Shown: positions 43,471-53,032 of the stretch, piece after piece
How the letters are laid out: the number at the start of each line of letters is the position of its first letter
How positions within the stretch are numbered: the first letter of the stretch is position 1
DNA from: Pelotomaculum isophthalicicum JI
GTDB lineage: Bacteria; Bacillota; Desulfotomaculia; Desulfotomaculales; Pelotomaculaceae
Direction of reading: 5' to 3'
Assembly: GCF_029478095.1 (NCBI RefSeq)
Contig: NZ_JAKOAV010000001.1
Coordinates: 205,982-269,981 of the forward strand
Length of the DNA stretch: 64,000 nt
Made by a program: the position numbers and the translations under genes
Notes under the pieces: model-generated
What the model saw: only the letters and a program-made list of their open reading frames with translations
Database searches by the model: none
Told to the model about the DNA's origin: nothing

Positions 43471-44313
43471 ATGCGTTTAAAATTTATCCAGGAAATTATC
43501 GGGGTGAGCGCCGGTGTCATTTTAACCGCCATGGGTCTGGATATGTTCCTCATCCCTAATAAGATTGCCGCCGGGGGAGTCAGCGGCATTGCCACTATCC
43601 TGCACTATTTGATCAATGTTCCTGTTGGAGCGGCTATGCTTGTTTTGAATGTCCCTCTGTTCGCTGCGGCAATTTACCGCCTGGGATTGCAATTCGGCTT
43701 TCGTTCACTTTACGGAACCTTAACCCTTTCCCTGGCGGTTGACGCGCTTGTGCCTTTATTGCCCGTTCCCACGCATGACCTATTGCTGGCCTGTTTGTTC
43801 GGCGGAGTGCTGGTCGGGCTGGGACTTGGGCTTGTTTTTAAGTATAATGGCACAACCGGGGGGACCGACTTGCTGGCGGCTATATTACGCACATATACGG
43901 GGGTAAATATCGGGCAGTTGCTCTTCCTGGTAGATGCCACGGTAGTGATTACCGCCGGTTATGTTTTTGAGTCGGCGGAACTGTCGATGTACGCGCTGAT
44001 CACCATTTTTGTTACCGCCTGGCTGATTGATCTGGTTCAGGAAGGGTTTAGTTACACCAAGGCTTTTTTAATAATATCCAACCGTCCGGCGGAAATATCC
44101 GCCGCGATTGTGGAAGGATTGAACCGGGGCGCTACTGCCTGGCCGGCGCGCGGTGTGTATACAGGTGTCGATAAAGAGGTTCTCCTTTCGGTAGTAAACC
44201 GGTCGGAAGTGTCCCGTCTGAAAGAAATTATTTATCAAGTTGATCCTCATGCTTTCGTAATCCTGGCGGATGTGCACGAGGTGCTCGGGGAAGGTTTCAA
44301 AGAGTATAAGTAA
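43471..44313 (+). CDS. YitT-family membrane protein (DUF161/DUF2179)
   Basis: The 280-aa protein has five to six N-terminal membrane segments (about 10-195), with VSAGVILTAMGLDMFLIPNK and GGVSGIATILHYL, both typical of YitT. A cytoplasmic DUF2179 domain follows (about 205-275: GLNRGATAWPARGVYTG). Transport is suspected for the family but substrate is unknown. ATG 43471 has GGAG upstream; ATG 43447 has none. Confidence 0.88.
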   Translation: MRLKFIQEIIGVSAGVILTAMGLDMFLIPNKIAAGGVSGIATILHYLINVPVGAAMLVLNVPLFAAAIYRLGLQFGFRSLYGTLTLSLAVDALVPLLPVPTHDLLLACLFGGVLVGLGLGLVFKYNGTTGGTDLLAAILRTYTGVNIGQLLFLVDATVVITAGYVFESAELSMYALITIFVTAWLIDLVQEGFSYTKAFLIISNRPAEISAAIVEGLNRGATAWPARGVYTGVDKEVLLSVVNRSEVSRLKEIIYQVDPHAFVILADVHEVLGEGFKEYK

Positions 44314-44332
44314 ATGACACGGGGGTTATGGG

Positions 44333-45160
44333 ATGGGGGAAATTGAATTACTGAAGAGCAAGGCAAAAGAGATTAGAAAAAACATAATTAATATGTTGGG
44401 GGAGGCTGGTTCGGGGCACCCGGGCGGGTCCCTGTCTTCAGCCGATATCGTCGCCGTGTTATATTTCCATGAGTTGCGCCTCGACCCCAACCGGCCGGAT
44501 TGGCCCGACCGCGACCGTTTTGTACTCTCCAAGGGGCACGCTGCTCCAGTTTTGTATGCTGCCCTGGCCGGGAGAGGGTTTTTCCCGGAGGAGGAGTTGA
44601 TGACACTACGCAAGTTGGGCAGCCGGCTGCAAGGTCATCCGGATATGCGCAAGGCGCCCGGTGTGGATATGTCCACCGGTTCACTGGGGCAGGGTTTGTC
44701 CGCCGCCAATGGCATGGCCTTGGCTGCCCGGCTGGATAAAAAGAATTACCGTGTTTACGCGCTGCTTGGAGACGGCGAACTAGATGAAGGAATGGTCTGG
44801 GAAGCAGCCATGGCGTCCGCTCATTACAAGCTGGATAACTTGACAGCCTTTGTCGACCATAACGGCTTACAGATTGACGGCCCGATAACCGAGGTAATGT
44901 CACCTGAGCCGGTAGCGGATAAATGGCGCGCTTTTGGTTGGCATGTGCTAGATATTGACGGTCATGACATCAAACAAATTATAGATGCGCTGGACGAAGC
45001 AAAAACGATCAAAGGCAAACCCACCATGATCGTTGCCAAAACTGTCAAAGGCAAGGGCGTATCCTTTATGGAAAACCAGGTCGGCTGGCACGGTACGGCG
45101 CCGAAACCTGGCGAAGTGGAAAAGGCCCTGGCGGAATTGGATTCAGATTTGCGTCTTTGA
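44333..45160 (+). CDS. Transketolase, N-terminal subunit
   Basis: This 275-aa subunit carries the thiamine-diphosphate-binding half of a split transketolase. The signature [16 protein letters not shown] is near residue 23, and the [14 protein letters not shown] metal/TPP motif is at about 146-159. Split enzymes are common in anaerobic Firmicutes and archaea and work in the non-oxidative pentose phosphate path. ATG 44333 has GGGGG 7 nt upstream. The partner gene starts 14 bp after its stop. Confidence 0.95.
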   Translation: MGEIELLKSKAKEIRKNIINMLGEAGSGHPGGSLSSADIVAVLYFHELRLDPNRPDWPDRDRFVLSKGHAAPVLYAALAGRGFFPEEELMTLRKLGSRLQGHPDMRKAPGVDMSTGSLGQGLSAANGMALAARLDKKNYRVYALLGDGELDEGMVWEAAMASAHYKLDNLTAFVDHNGLQIDGPITEVMSPEPVADKWRAFGWHVLDIDGHDIKQIIDALDEAKTIKGKPTMIVAKTVKGKGVSFMENQVGWHGTAPKPGEVEKALAELDSDLRL

Positions 45161-45174
45161 GAGGGGTAAAGTCA

Positions 45175-46113
45175 ATGAGTAAAAAAATAGCGACCAGGGA
45201 GGCTTATGGGGAAGCGCTGCTGCAATTGGGCAGGGAGAATCCGGACGTAGTGGCGCTTGACGCCGACTTGGCGAAATCCACAAAAACTTTTGATTTTGGG
45301 AAAGTCTTTCCCGAACGTTTTTTTGATATGGGAGTGGCTGAGCAAAATATGATCGGCACTGCCGCCGGCCTCGCCGCGGCGGGTAAAATTCCTTTCTGCA
45401 GTTCTTTTGCCATTTTTGCGTCAGGCCGGGCTTTCGAGCAGGTGCGCAACAGCGTGGCTTACTCCGCGCTGAATGTTAAGATCGGGGCCAGCCATGCCGG
45501 AATTACCGTTGGCGAGGACGGCGGCTCGCACCAGTCGGTGGAAGACATTGCGATCATGCGGGTGTTGCCGAATATGACGGTATTTGTGCCCGCCGACGCG
45601 GTTGAAACAGCGGGGGCGGTCAGGGCGGCGGCGGCCATCAATGGGCCGGTTTATATCCGCCTGGGGCGGGCCGGGGTCCCGGTGCTGCACGGCTCTGACT
45701 TTAAGTTTGAGCCGGGAAAAGCGGTAGTGCTGCGGGAAGGAAAGGACGCCACCATCATTGCCACCGGGATCATGGTTACGGCTGCCATGGAAGCGGCGGA
45801 CTATCTGGCGGAAAAGGGCGTCAAAGCCGGGGTTCTGGATGTTCATACAATCAAGCCTCTCGACGTGGATGCTATTGCCAGGGTTGCCAGGGATACCGGC
45901 GCGCTGGTTACCGCCGAGGAACATAGCGTTATCGGCGGCCTGGGCGGGGCTGTGGCTGAAGCGCTTGCCGAAAACTGTCCTGTTCCAATGAAACGGGTAG
46001 GCATCATGGACAAGTTCGGTACTTCCGGGACCCCGGATGAGTTGCTGAAAAACTATGGCCTTACATCCGATTCTATCGCTAAAGCGGTGGAAGAGGTAAT
46101 TGCGAGAAAATGA
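45175..46113 (+). CDS. Transketolase, C-terminal subunit
   Basis: The 312-aa subunit holds the pyrimidine-binding (ARKIATREAYGEAL-type start, MGVAEQNMIGTAAG near 57-70 with the catalytic Glu) and C-terminal transketolase domains. GEDGGSHQSVEDIAIMR near 116-132 is typical. It pairs with the preceding gene to make the whole enzyme. ATG 45175 has GAGGGG 8 nt upstream, while the frame is open back to 45157. A terminator follows. Confidence 0.95.
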   Translation: MSKKIATREAYGEALLQLGRENPDVVALDADLAKSTKTFDFGKVFPERFFDMGVAEQNMIGTAAGLAAAGKIPFCSSFAIFASGRAFEQVRNSVAYSALNVKIGASHAGITVGEDGGSHQSVEDIAIMRVLPNMTVFVPADAVETAGAVRAAAAINGPVYIRLGRAGVPVLHGSDFKFEPGKAVVLREGKDATIIATGIMVTAAMEAADYLAEKGVKAGVLDVHTIKPLDVDAIARVARDTGALVTAEEHSVIGGLGGAVAEALAENCPVPMKRVGIMDKFGTSGTPDELLKNYGLTSDSIAKAVEEVIARK

Positions 46114-46494
46114 TAGATGTTTGCTGAAGTATATCATAATAAAAGTCCTTATCTGGCTAAGTGAACTAAACCCGGTTAATTGTACAAAATTTAAAACCCG
46201 ATAGTAAATTCTAAGAGTTTACATGGTTTGACATAAATTTACACGAGTTGGCACCGTTTTTTGTAAGGTGTCAACTTTATTTTTAGCAGAATCCGGTCAC
46301 AATTATCATTTTAAGATTGTTTCCATGAATTATTTCCCTATGAAGGATTTCAAGTTAATTTATTGAATTATGATATTGGGCAATTCTACCTTAATTCATG
46401 CGTATCAGGAATTATATCTTAATAACAAGTTTTAAGGTAACAAAAGCTTAAAGTTATGAAGAATTTTTAGAAAGGAGAAAGCGTCATAACAACA
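46114..46494. other. Gene-free 380-bp gap before the SLH/FecR gene
   Basis: Apart from the terminator at 46247-46284 it is AT-rich. A TTGACA at about 46229-46234 has no good -10 partner. No RNA gene was recognised. Confidence 0.6.
46247..46284 (+). terminator. Terminator after the transketolase genes
   Basis: GTTGGCACC/GGTGTCAAC stem (one mismatch), 11-nt loop, TTTATTTTT tail. Confidence 0.75.
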
Positions 46495-49400
46495 TTGTAT
46501 CGAAGCAGACTAGGAATTAGGCTTACTGTTTGCATATTATTAGTAATTTTTTTGATATGCGCAAGTCCGGTGCCGTATGCTTCTGCCGTAGGCGAAATAG
46601 CTGTCCAGCCGGACAAACCTCTATTTACCGATTTGGCGGAAACAAGCCCGCTTTACCCCTACGTGCGTTACCTGGCTGAAAAAGGTATCATCAGCGGGTT
46701 TCCCGATGGTACCTTCCGCCCCACCGAAAGTCTTACCCGCGCACAGGCCGCTAAAGTGATGGTTTTAACCAAGAATCTCTCCGAGGTTAAGGAAATATCT
46801 CCAACTTACCAAGACGTGCCTGCAGACCACTGGGCCTTCGGGGTGATCGAGGCTGCGACTAAAGCGGGTCTGTTTACGGGATACCCGGACGGAACCTTTA
46901 ACCCGGACGGCGTAATCACCCGGGCAGAGGCAATAGCCCTCCTGTTCAGGCTTTCCGGAGGAGCACTTTCTGACAAAAAGGTGGAAATCGGAGATGTTGC
47001 CACCGGTCACTGGGCCTACCGGCAGGTAGCGACCGCGATCGAGGCCGGCCTGGTGGAGCTGCCTTCCGACAAACTTTTTCAACCTGATCTCGCTTTTCGC
47101 CGAGGCGATTTAGCTCGGAGCTTGAGCGCTATGATCACTATAGGCCCAGATCTTCGCACCGCCGCTCTTACTGGTAAGCTGACAGTCAAGAAAGGAAAAG
47201 TAACCTTTACCACTGGAGACGGTGTTTCCCATGAAGTTGGTGGAGAGGAACAAATAAGCGCCGGGACTAAGGTTGCCACCGATAATCAGGGTAAGGCCGA
47301 AATCACATTCGATGACGGTAGCGGCATGCTCCTTGAAGCCAACACAATAATAGAGATTACTAAAGCCGAAGGTTTCACTTATATGCGCCAGGATGGTTCA
47401 CCCGGCGTGGCCGTAGACAAGCTGGTAGTAAAGCTGAAGCAGGGCAATATCTTTGGTGCCCTGGCTAGCCGTTACGATAACCCGGCCCAAACCACGGGAG
47501 AGAAAAAGACCGCCTTTTTTGACAAAGTTGAAAAACATACCCTGGTTCTGGCTTCAACCGAAATGCCGCCGGGCCTGTCCGGTATACTTATAGCGGAAGG
47601 TGGGAGCGCTAGCGGAGGAAGTGAAGAAATACCCTGGTGGAACGAGCCGTACGCCGAACGTGAGCGGGTGGTTGTGGACATGCCTTGGGGTGTTGCCGCC
47701 ATCCGGGGCACCTTCTGGATGAACCAAGTGAGCGCCGGCGGGCAGAGCACATCATTAATTACCGGACACGCGGTTGTAACCTCGGGAGGTCAGACTGTTA
47801 GCGTAACCGCCGGTCAATCCACTGTGATCACATCTCAAAATGCGCCGCCGACACCTCCGGCAGCACTGACACAAAATCAAGTACAAGCTTGGGCTGCGGT
47901 GGAGAAATTCGTTAATGAGCGCGCCCAAGAGATCCAGAACAATATTCCGCCGCCCCCGGCCCCGGTTGTTTTGCCGCCCGAAATGCCGGTGGAGCAGTCA
48001 CTTGTGACGGTTGGTCAGCAGCAACAAACGGCCAACATCGTCGAAACTGTTAAGCAGTCCTATAACCAGGTAACAGGTAGTGTAAATACTCCCACCGCGA
48101 CTACTCCTCCTATTAGTAGTGGCGGAAGCAATCCTGTCTTGCTGACCAGGGCAAAGGCGGCGCAATTGTTAGTGGAAAAAATAGGGCTGACGCCTGACTC
48201 ATCCACAGAAACCTTGTTTACCGACGTTCCGCTTAACCACTCGGCGGCAGGTTATATATATGTTTCAATGAAAAATGGTTGGCTCATTGGTTATCCGGAC
48301 GGCAGTTTTCATCCTGAAGGCCGGGTTACCAGGGCGGAATTAGCCACGTTATTGTGTAAAATTTTCGCTTTTCCCTCATACGTACCGGCTACGCCTACTT
48401 TTTCGGATATATCCATGCATTGGGCGAAGACATTTATTGAGAAGTTGGCTAATAAAGGAATAATAAACGGCTATCCGGATGGGACATTCAGGCCCGATGA
48501 TTATATCACCGAGAATGACGCAGGTACTGTTTTATCAAGAATTAACGTGGCAGCATATACTTGGAGCGTCGAAACTGTGGACAGCGCGGGGGACGTGGGC
48601 AACTATAACTCTATGTCGCTGGACGCCGCAAATAATCCGCACATCAGTTATTACGACTACTATGACGCGACCAACGGCGATCTAAAATATGCGCGCTGGG
48701 ATGGCACAACCTGGCTTAATGAGATGGTGGACGGCAGTGTATGTAACGTTGGCGAGTATACATCGTTAGCACTGGATACTTCCTATTATCCCTGTATCAG
48801 CTATTATGACGCGACCAATGGTGATTTGAAGTATGCCCACTGGAATGGCACTGCCTGGCAAAAAGAGACTGTGGACGGCAGTGTTTATGATGTGGGTAAA
48901 TACACATCTTTAGCCCTGGATTCTGCGGGCTATCCCCGTATAGGGTATTATGACGCAACCCACGGAGATCTCAAGTACGCGTACTGGAATGGTACTGCCT
49001 GGCAAAATGAGACTGTGGACGGCAGCGTATATAACGTTGGCGAGTATGTCTCTTTAGCCCTGGATACTGCGGGCTACCCTCACATCTGTTATCGTGATGT
49101 TGATAACGGCTGCCTGAAATACGCCTATAAGGACGGTTCCGGTTGGCACACGGAGATTGTAGACGGAAGTGTGGATGATTGTGTTGGTTGGTACTCAACA
49201 ATCGCTATTGACGCGGCTAGCCATCCTCATATAGGTTATTATGATATGACCAACGGTGATTTAAAATACGCGTACAAAGACGGGTCGGGCTGGCATGTGG
49301 AAATTGTGGACAGCGCAGGTACGGTGGGATGGAGCACTTCACTGGTATTAGATTCCGATGGTTGTCCTCATCTTAGCTACGATAGTTGTGATAGTCTAGA

Positions 49401-49569
49401 AATAAAATATGCTTACAAGAACTCATCGGGCTGGCATATTGAAACCGTAACATCAATAAATTCATCCAGTGAGAGTACATCGATAGCTCTAGATTCTTAT
49501 GGCCACCCCCGTATCAGCTTTTATGACACCTTTTTAGATGATCTAATATACATTACCAGGCAATGGTAA
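46495..49569 (+). CDS. Large surface protein: SLH x3, FecR-like, SLH x2, seven-repeat propeller-like domain
   Basis: The 1024-aa protein has a signal peptide (about 1-31). Three SLH domains come first (about 43-96, 104-153, 162-213), then FecR-type beta domains (about 223-290 and 398-447) and a Pro-rich linker. Two more SLH domains follow (about 550-620, 630-682), then seven repeats of about 47 residues (about 685-1024). Each repeat has an LALD...PHISYYD...LKYA...W pattern, fitting a seven-bladed beta-propeller. TTG 46495 is 17 nt from AGGAG; an in-frame ATA at 46486 has ideal 8-nt spacing and may be a rare start. No cell-wall anchor other than SLH is seen. Confidence 0.9.
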   Translation: MYRSRLGIRLTVCILLVIFLICASPVPYASAVGEIAVQPDKPLFTDLAETSPLYPYVRYLAEKGIISGFPDGTFRPTESLTRAQAAKVMVLTKNLSEVKEISPTYQDVPADHWAFGVIEAATKAGLFTGYPDGTFNPDGVITRAEAIALLFRLSGGALSDKKVEIGDVATGHWAYRQVATAIEAGLVELPSDKLFQPDLAFRRGDLARSLSAMITIGPDLRTAALTGKLTVKKGKVTFTTGDGVSHEVGGEEQISAGTKVATDNQGKAEITFDDGSGMLLEANTIIEITKAEGFTYMRQDGSPGVAVDKLVVKLKQGNIFGALASRYDNPAQTTGEKKTAFFDKVEKHTLVLASTEMPPGLSGILIAEGGSASGGSEEIPWWNEPYAERERVVVDMPWGVAAIRGTFWMNQVSAGGQSTSLITGHAVVTSGGQTVSVTAGQSTVITSQNAPPTPPAALTQNQVQAWAAVEKFVNERAQEIQNNIPPPPAPVVLPPEMPVEQSLVTVGQQQQTANIVETVKQSYNQVTGSVNTPTATTPPISSGGSNPVLLTRAKAAQLLVEKIGLTPDSSTETLFTDVPLNHSAAGYIYVSMKNGWLIGYPDGSFHPEGRVTRAELATLLCKIFAFPSYVPATPTFSDISMHWAKTFIEKLANKGIINGYPDGTFRPDDYITENDAGTVLSRINVAAYTWSVETVDSAGDVGNYNSMSLDAANNPHISYYDYYDATNGDLKYARWDGTTWLNEMVDGSVCNVGEYTSLALDTSYYPCISYYDATNGDLKYAHWNGTAWQKETVDGSVYDVGKYTSLALDSAGYPRIGYYDATHGDLKYAYWNGTAWQNETVDGSVYNVGEYVSLALDTAGYPHICYRDVDNGCLKYAYKDGSGWHTEIVDGSVDDCVGWYSTIAIDAASHPHIGYYDMTNGDLKYAYKDGSGWHVEIVDSAGTVGWSTSLVLDSDGCPHLSYDSCDSLEIKYAYKNSSGWHIETVTSINSSSESTSIALDSYGHPRISFYDTFLDDLIYITRQW
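48580..49560 (+). repeat. Tandem coding repeats of the SLH/FecR surface protein
   Basis: Seven imperfect units of about 140 bp encode the propeller-like blades. The central units are most alike at DNA level (for example GGCACTGCCTGGCAAAA near 48847 and GGTACTGCCTGGCAAAA near 48992). This suggests recent internal duplication. Confidence 0.8.
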
Positions 49570-49977
49570 TGATAAGTTAAGTATTATATGTTGAGGCTGT
49601 GTCAAAAGTTCAAAATACTAAATCTCATAATGATTCAAAAAGACATCCCGTATCACTATCAAAGTGGTACGGGATTGTTATATAAATCATGATTTTGGGC
49701 CCATTGCCGGGACAAAAATTCTTTAAAATTTACTTTTCATAGCCCCTTTAGATATCTATTGTTTGTACCAGAGATGTAGACAAATAATGATATCTAATTT
49801 TTTTGTTCATAAGCCGATATAAGGGATTTTTTATCGGTCGGGATATTTCACCGGTGCCGATGATTTCAAAGGGGGATTATGCAAATAATCGTAAGTGTGG
49901 GAGGATTTTACGCTAAACTTGTCGAATGTAACCCCAACTTGTTTTATGTCGTATAGTTTTATAAGCGGGGTGGGTGT
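49570..49977. other. 408-bp gap before ftsE
   Basis: It holds the terminator at 49645-49676 and, at 49596-49612, a GGCTGTGTCAAAAGTTC stretch like the ends of some insertion sequences, with no other trace of one. The rest is AT-rich. No gene or RNA recognised. Confidence 0.5.
49645..49676 (+). terminator. Terminator after the SLH/FecR gene
   Basis: ATCCCGTA/TACGGGAT stem with inner TCACT/AGTGG pairing; the tail is TGTTATAT, so efficiency is uncertain. Confidence 0.6.
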
Positions 49978-50664
49978 TTGATTAATTTTTATAATGTCAC
50001 CAAAATCTATCCCGGCAATGTCAAAGCTTTATCTGATGTCACTCTCCAAATCCGCAAAGGTGAGTTTGTCTTTCTGGTAGGCCCCAGCGGGGCCGGGAAG
50101 TCAACATTAACCAAGTTGATTTACCGGGAGGAGCTTCCAAATCGCGGCCAGGTAATCTTTAACGGGAAAAATGTCGCCCGTATGCGCCAGCGGGAAATTC
50201 CATATCTGCGGCGTTCAATCGGCATGGTTTTTCAAGATTTCCGCTTGTTGCCGCAAAAAACTGTGTTTGAAAATATAGCCTTTGCTATGGAGGTAATCGG
50301 GGCGTCCGGCAGGGAAATAAAGAAAGTAGTGCCTAAAGTTCTCAATATGGTCGGCCTGGCCAAGAAGGCCGATGTGTTTCCCGACCATCTCTCCGGCGGC
50401 GAGCAGCAACGGGTGAGTGTAGCCCGCGCTATCGTGAATAACCCGTTGTTAATTATCGCCGATGAACCGACCGGCAATCTGGACCCCGACACCTCTCGTG
50501 ATTTGATGAAATTGTTCTTGGATATAAACCGCAGGGGTACTACCATTATTATGTCCACTCATGCCTGGGATATTGTGGACGCCATGAAGAAACGCGTTGT
50601 GGAGTTGGCCGGCGGACTAATTGTGCGGGATGAGAAGGAAGGGACATATCGCTATGAGGCTTAG
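49978..50664 (+). CDS. ftsE: Cell-division ABC ATPase FtsE
   Basis: FtsE drives the FtsEX complex that activates septal wall hydrolases. The 228-aa protein has Walker [10 protein letters not shown], signature LSGGEQQR and Walker [12 protein letters not shown]. The start is TTG 49978 after GGGGTGGG. FtsX overlaps its end by 11 bp. The downstream M23-domain protein is the likely partner hydrolase or activator. Confidence 0.96.
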   Translation: MINFYNVTKIYPGNVKALSDVTLQIRKGEFVFLVGPSGAGKSTLTKLIYREELPNRGQVIFNGKNVARMRQREIPYLRRSIGMVFQDFRLLPQKTVFENIAFAMEVIGASGREIKKVVPKVLNMVGLAKKADVFPDHLSGGEQQRVSVARAIVNNPLLIIADEPTGNLDPDTSRDLMKLFLDINRRGTTIIMSTHAWDIVDAMKKRVVELAGGLIVRDEKEGTYRYEA

Positions 50665-51541
50665 CACCATCCGGTATTATTTCCGTGAGGCTGTCCAGTC
50701 AATTTTGCGCAATAGTTGGCTTTCCGCGGCCTCGGTGGGGGTAGTCGCCGTATCCTTGCTGATCCTGGGCAGTTCCCTGCTGCTGGTGGTAAATGCCGGC
50801 CAAATGGCTGCCAACCTGGAATCAAACATAGAAATCAGCCTTTTTTTAAAAGATAATACGACTCCGGCCCAGGTAAAACAAATTGAAGACAAGATTAAAA
50901 CCATGCCCGATGTCGCTCAGGTTGAATTCGTTACTAAACAGCGGGCTTTGGAGGAAATGAAAAAGAATCTTGGGGATAAGAAAGACATTCTTACCGGCCT
51001 GGAGGAAAAAAATCCACTGCCGGATGCCTTCAAAATCAAAACACGTACTGTTGAACAAGTGGCGCCGCTGGCCCGTCAATTAGAAAGTCTGCCTCAAGCG
51101 GATCAAGTTCGCTATGGCCAGGGAGTGGTCGAAAACCTGATGGCTTTTAGCCGCTGGGTGCGCACAGCGGGTTTAGTTCTGATGATTTTACTGGGGGTCG
51201 CGGCTGTTTTTTTAATAGCCACCACTATTCGTCTTTCTGTCTTTGCCAGGCGCCGGGAAATCGGGATTATGAAGTTCCTCGGAGCGACAAACTGGTTTGT
51301 CCGCTTTCCATTTTTGCTTGAAGGAATATTTCTGGGCTTGACCGGCTCGTTGGTGGCGGTTTTCATTATATTTTTCGGTTATTATTCTTTAATCGGCAGT
51401 GTTCAAATTTCATTGCCTTTTCTACAACTAGTCAGTGACCGAAATTTAATTATGCCTTTAATGGAGGGATTGCTGCTTTTGGGGCTGTTTATCGGAGCGG
51501 CCGGCAGTATGATTTCCATGCGCAAGTTCTTAAAAGCGTAA
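50654..51541 (+). CDS. ftsX: Cell-division permease-like protein FtsX
   Basis: The 295-aa protein has a cytoplasmic N-terminus ([16 protein letters not shown]), one membrane segment (about 21-42), an outer loop domain (about 50-160) and three C-terminal segments. The RRREIGIMKFLGATNWF motif lies between them. ATG 50654 has AAGGGA about 10 nt upstream and lies within the end of ftsE. The length equals B. subtilis FtsX. It transmits ATP-driven change to the hydrolase outside the membrane. Confidence 0.96.
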   Translation: MRLSTIRYYFREAVQSILRNSWLSAASVGVVAVSLLILGSSLLLVVNAGQMAANLESNIEISLFLKDNTTPAQVKQIEDKIKTMPDVAQVEFVTKQRALEEMKKNLGDKKDILTGLEEKNPLPDAFKIKTRTVEQVAPLARQLESLPQADQVRYGQGVVENLMAFSRWVRTAGLVLMILLGVAAVFLIATTIRLSVFARRREIGIMKFLGATNWFVRFPFLLEGIFLGLTGSLVAVFIIFFGYYSLIGSVQISLPFLQLVSDRNLIMPLMEGLLLLGLFIGAAGSMISMRKFLKA

Positions 51542-51573
51542 TTGTATTATTGTTGACCTGGAGGTTTGATTAA

Positions 51574-52707
51574 ATGGAATTCAGCTTTTTAAAGAAAAAA
51601 ATCCTGGCTGGTGTTATGGGCTTGGTTTTTATGGCGGGAGCCATCGGAGCCGCTTATGGTGATGAACTTGAACAACAATTGAACAAAACCAGGGAGCAGT
51701 TAAACCAGAAGCAAAACCAAGCCGAGCAGGCGAGGGGTGTGGTCAAGGATTACTCCCAGCAGGTTGCTTCGCTAAATAGTACAATTAGTGATAAGACTCT
51801 CCAACTGAACGACCTGGAAAAAAACCTCGGACAGGCCAAAGAAAACTTGCGTAAGACAGAGGCGGAACTGGCGGCAGCCGAAGCTAAACTAAACGATAGC
51901 ACTGATATATTGAATAAAAGAGTGCGCAACATGTATGAGATGGGCAACGTCAGTTACTTGGAAGTTCTTTTTGAGTCTAAGGATTTCAGTGATTTTGTCA
52001 ATCGTTTCGAGCTCTTGAAAAGGGTAGTGCAGCAGGATATTTCCATTATAAATCAGGTCAAATCCGATCGCCAGCAAATCAGCAACCGGAAGGCAGACTT
52101 GGAAGTGCAGCAGGAACGGTTGGTAGCCATGATTTCTGAGCAAGAAGCCACCCGTAAAGAGTTGCAGGCAAAGCAAAGTGAAAAAAATGCCTTGCTCAAA
52201 GAGGCCAGTGCTAACTTGTGGGATATTGAATCGGAAGCTGCCCGTTTAGAGGCTCAGGAGCAGGACATTTTACGCCAGATCGCCGCCAGCCGGCGTTCGA
52301 AGTCGCAGCCGCGTTCCACCGGGGGATTTACCTGGCCGGTACCGGGTTATACGGACATTTCCTCTCCATTCGGCATGCGCGTGCACCCCATTTTGGGCAC
52401 CAGCAAAATGCACAACGGGATTGATATTCCGGCTCCCGAAGGTGCGACCGTGGTAGCCGCCCAGGATGGTGTGGTAATAGATGTAGGTTATATGAGCGGT
52501 TATGGCAATATTGTCATGATTGACCACGGCGGCGGCCTGACCACTCTTTATTCGCACCTATCCGCGCAGTTGGTTGGTAACGGGGAGGAAGTGACCAAAG
52601 GCCAGGCTGTCGCCAGAGTGGGAAGCACCGGCATGGCAACCGGCCCGCACCTGGATTTTTCTGTGAGGGTGGACGGCGATCCGGTCAACCCGTTAAATTA
52701 CTTGTAG
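51574..52707 (+). CDS. EnvC-like murein hydrolase activator / M23 peptidase
   Basis: The 377-aa protein has a signal peptide (about 1-26). A long coiled coil follows (about 28-235, heptad-rich: [20 protein letters not shown]). The C-terminal LytM/M23 domain (about 265-375) has [26 protein letters not shown] and GPHLDFSVR. The metal ligands H (HNGID), D and the final H (GPHLDF) are all present, so it may be a real endopeptidase rather than only an activator. It directly follows ftsX, its likely partner. ATG 51574 has GGAGG 9 nt upstream. Confidence 0.93.
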   Translation: MEFSFLKKKILAGVMGLVFMAGAIGAAYGDELEQQLNKTREQLNQKQNQAEQARGVVKDYSQQVASLNSTISDKTLQLNDLEKNLGQAKENLRKTEAELAAAEAKLNDSTDILNKRVRNMYEMGNVSYLEVLFESKDFSDFVNRFELLKRVVQQDISIINQVKSDRQQISNRKADLEVQQERLVAMISEQEATRKELQAKQSEKNALLKEASANLWDIESEAARLEAQEQDILRQIAASRRSKSQPRSTGGFTWPVPGYTDISSPFGMRVHPILGTSKMHNGIDIPAPEGATVVAAQDGVVIDVGYMSGYGNIVMIDHGGGLTTLYSHLSAQLVGNGEEVTKGQAVARVGSTGMATGPHLDFSVRVDGDPVNPLNYL

Positions 52708-53032
52708 GGCTGTCTCGGAAAGCAAATTGTTATAAAAATTAAAAGTTGCTTAGAGCAAACTTCCTTGGAATTCCAGCGTTTTGATAAACAAATATAATGT
52801 TGTTAATACTAATAAGGGCAGGTTTTTGGTGCTGCCCTTTGAATATTAAATAGGACATATTGTTGAGCTTCATTGGTAATGACTGACAGGTCATCCAAAT
52901 ATCTTTTATTGTACGCCAAACAGAGCGAATGTTATACAAAGATAAAATTATTTTGCTGACGCGGAGGATTTGAGTCTAGCCGCCATAGTATTGTAGTATA
53001 ATAACGTATGTGTAATAGGACAAGAACGGCAG
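52708..53032. other. 325-bp gap between envC-like gene and ctpA
   Basis: It holds one hairpin (52815-52840: AAGGGCAG/CTGCCCTT, tail T-poor, a possible weak terminator). A TATAAT at 52998-53003 lies 30 bp before ctpA without a clear -35. No gene recognised. Confidence 0.5.

Noticed and set aside
49596..49612. Insertion-sequence end (GGCTGTGTCAAAAGTTC)
   Set aside because: Only one end-like stretch, with no transposase fragment or matching inverted repeat nearby.
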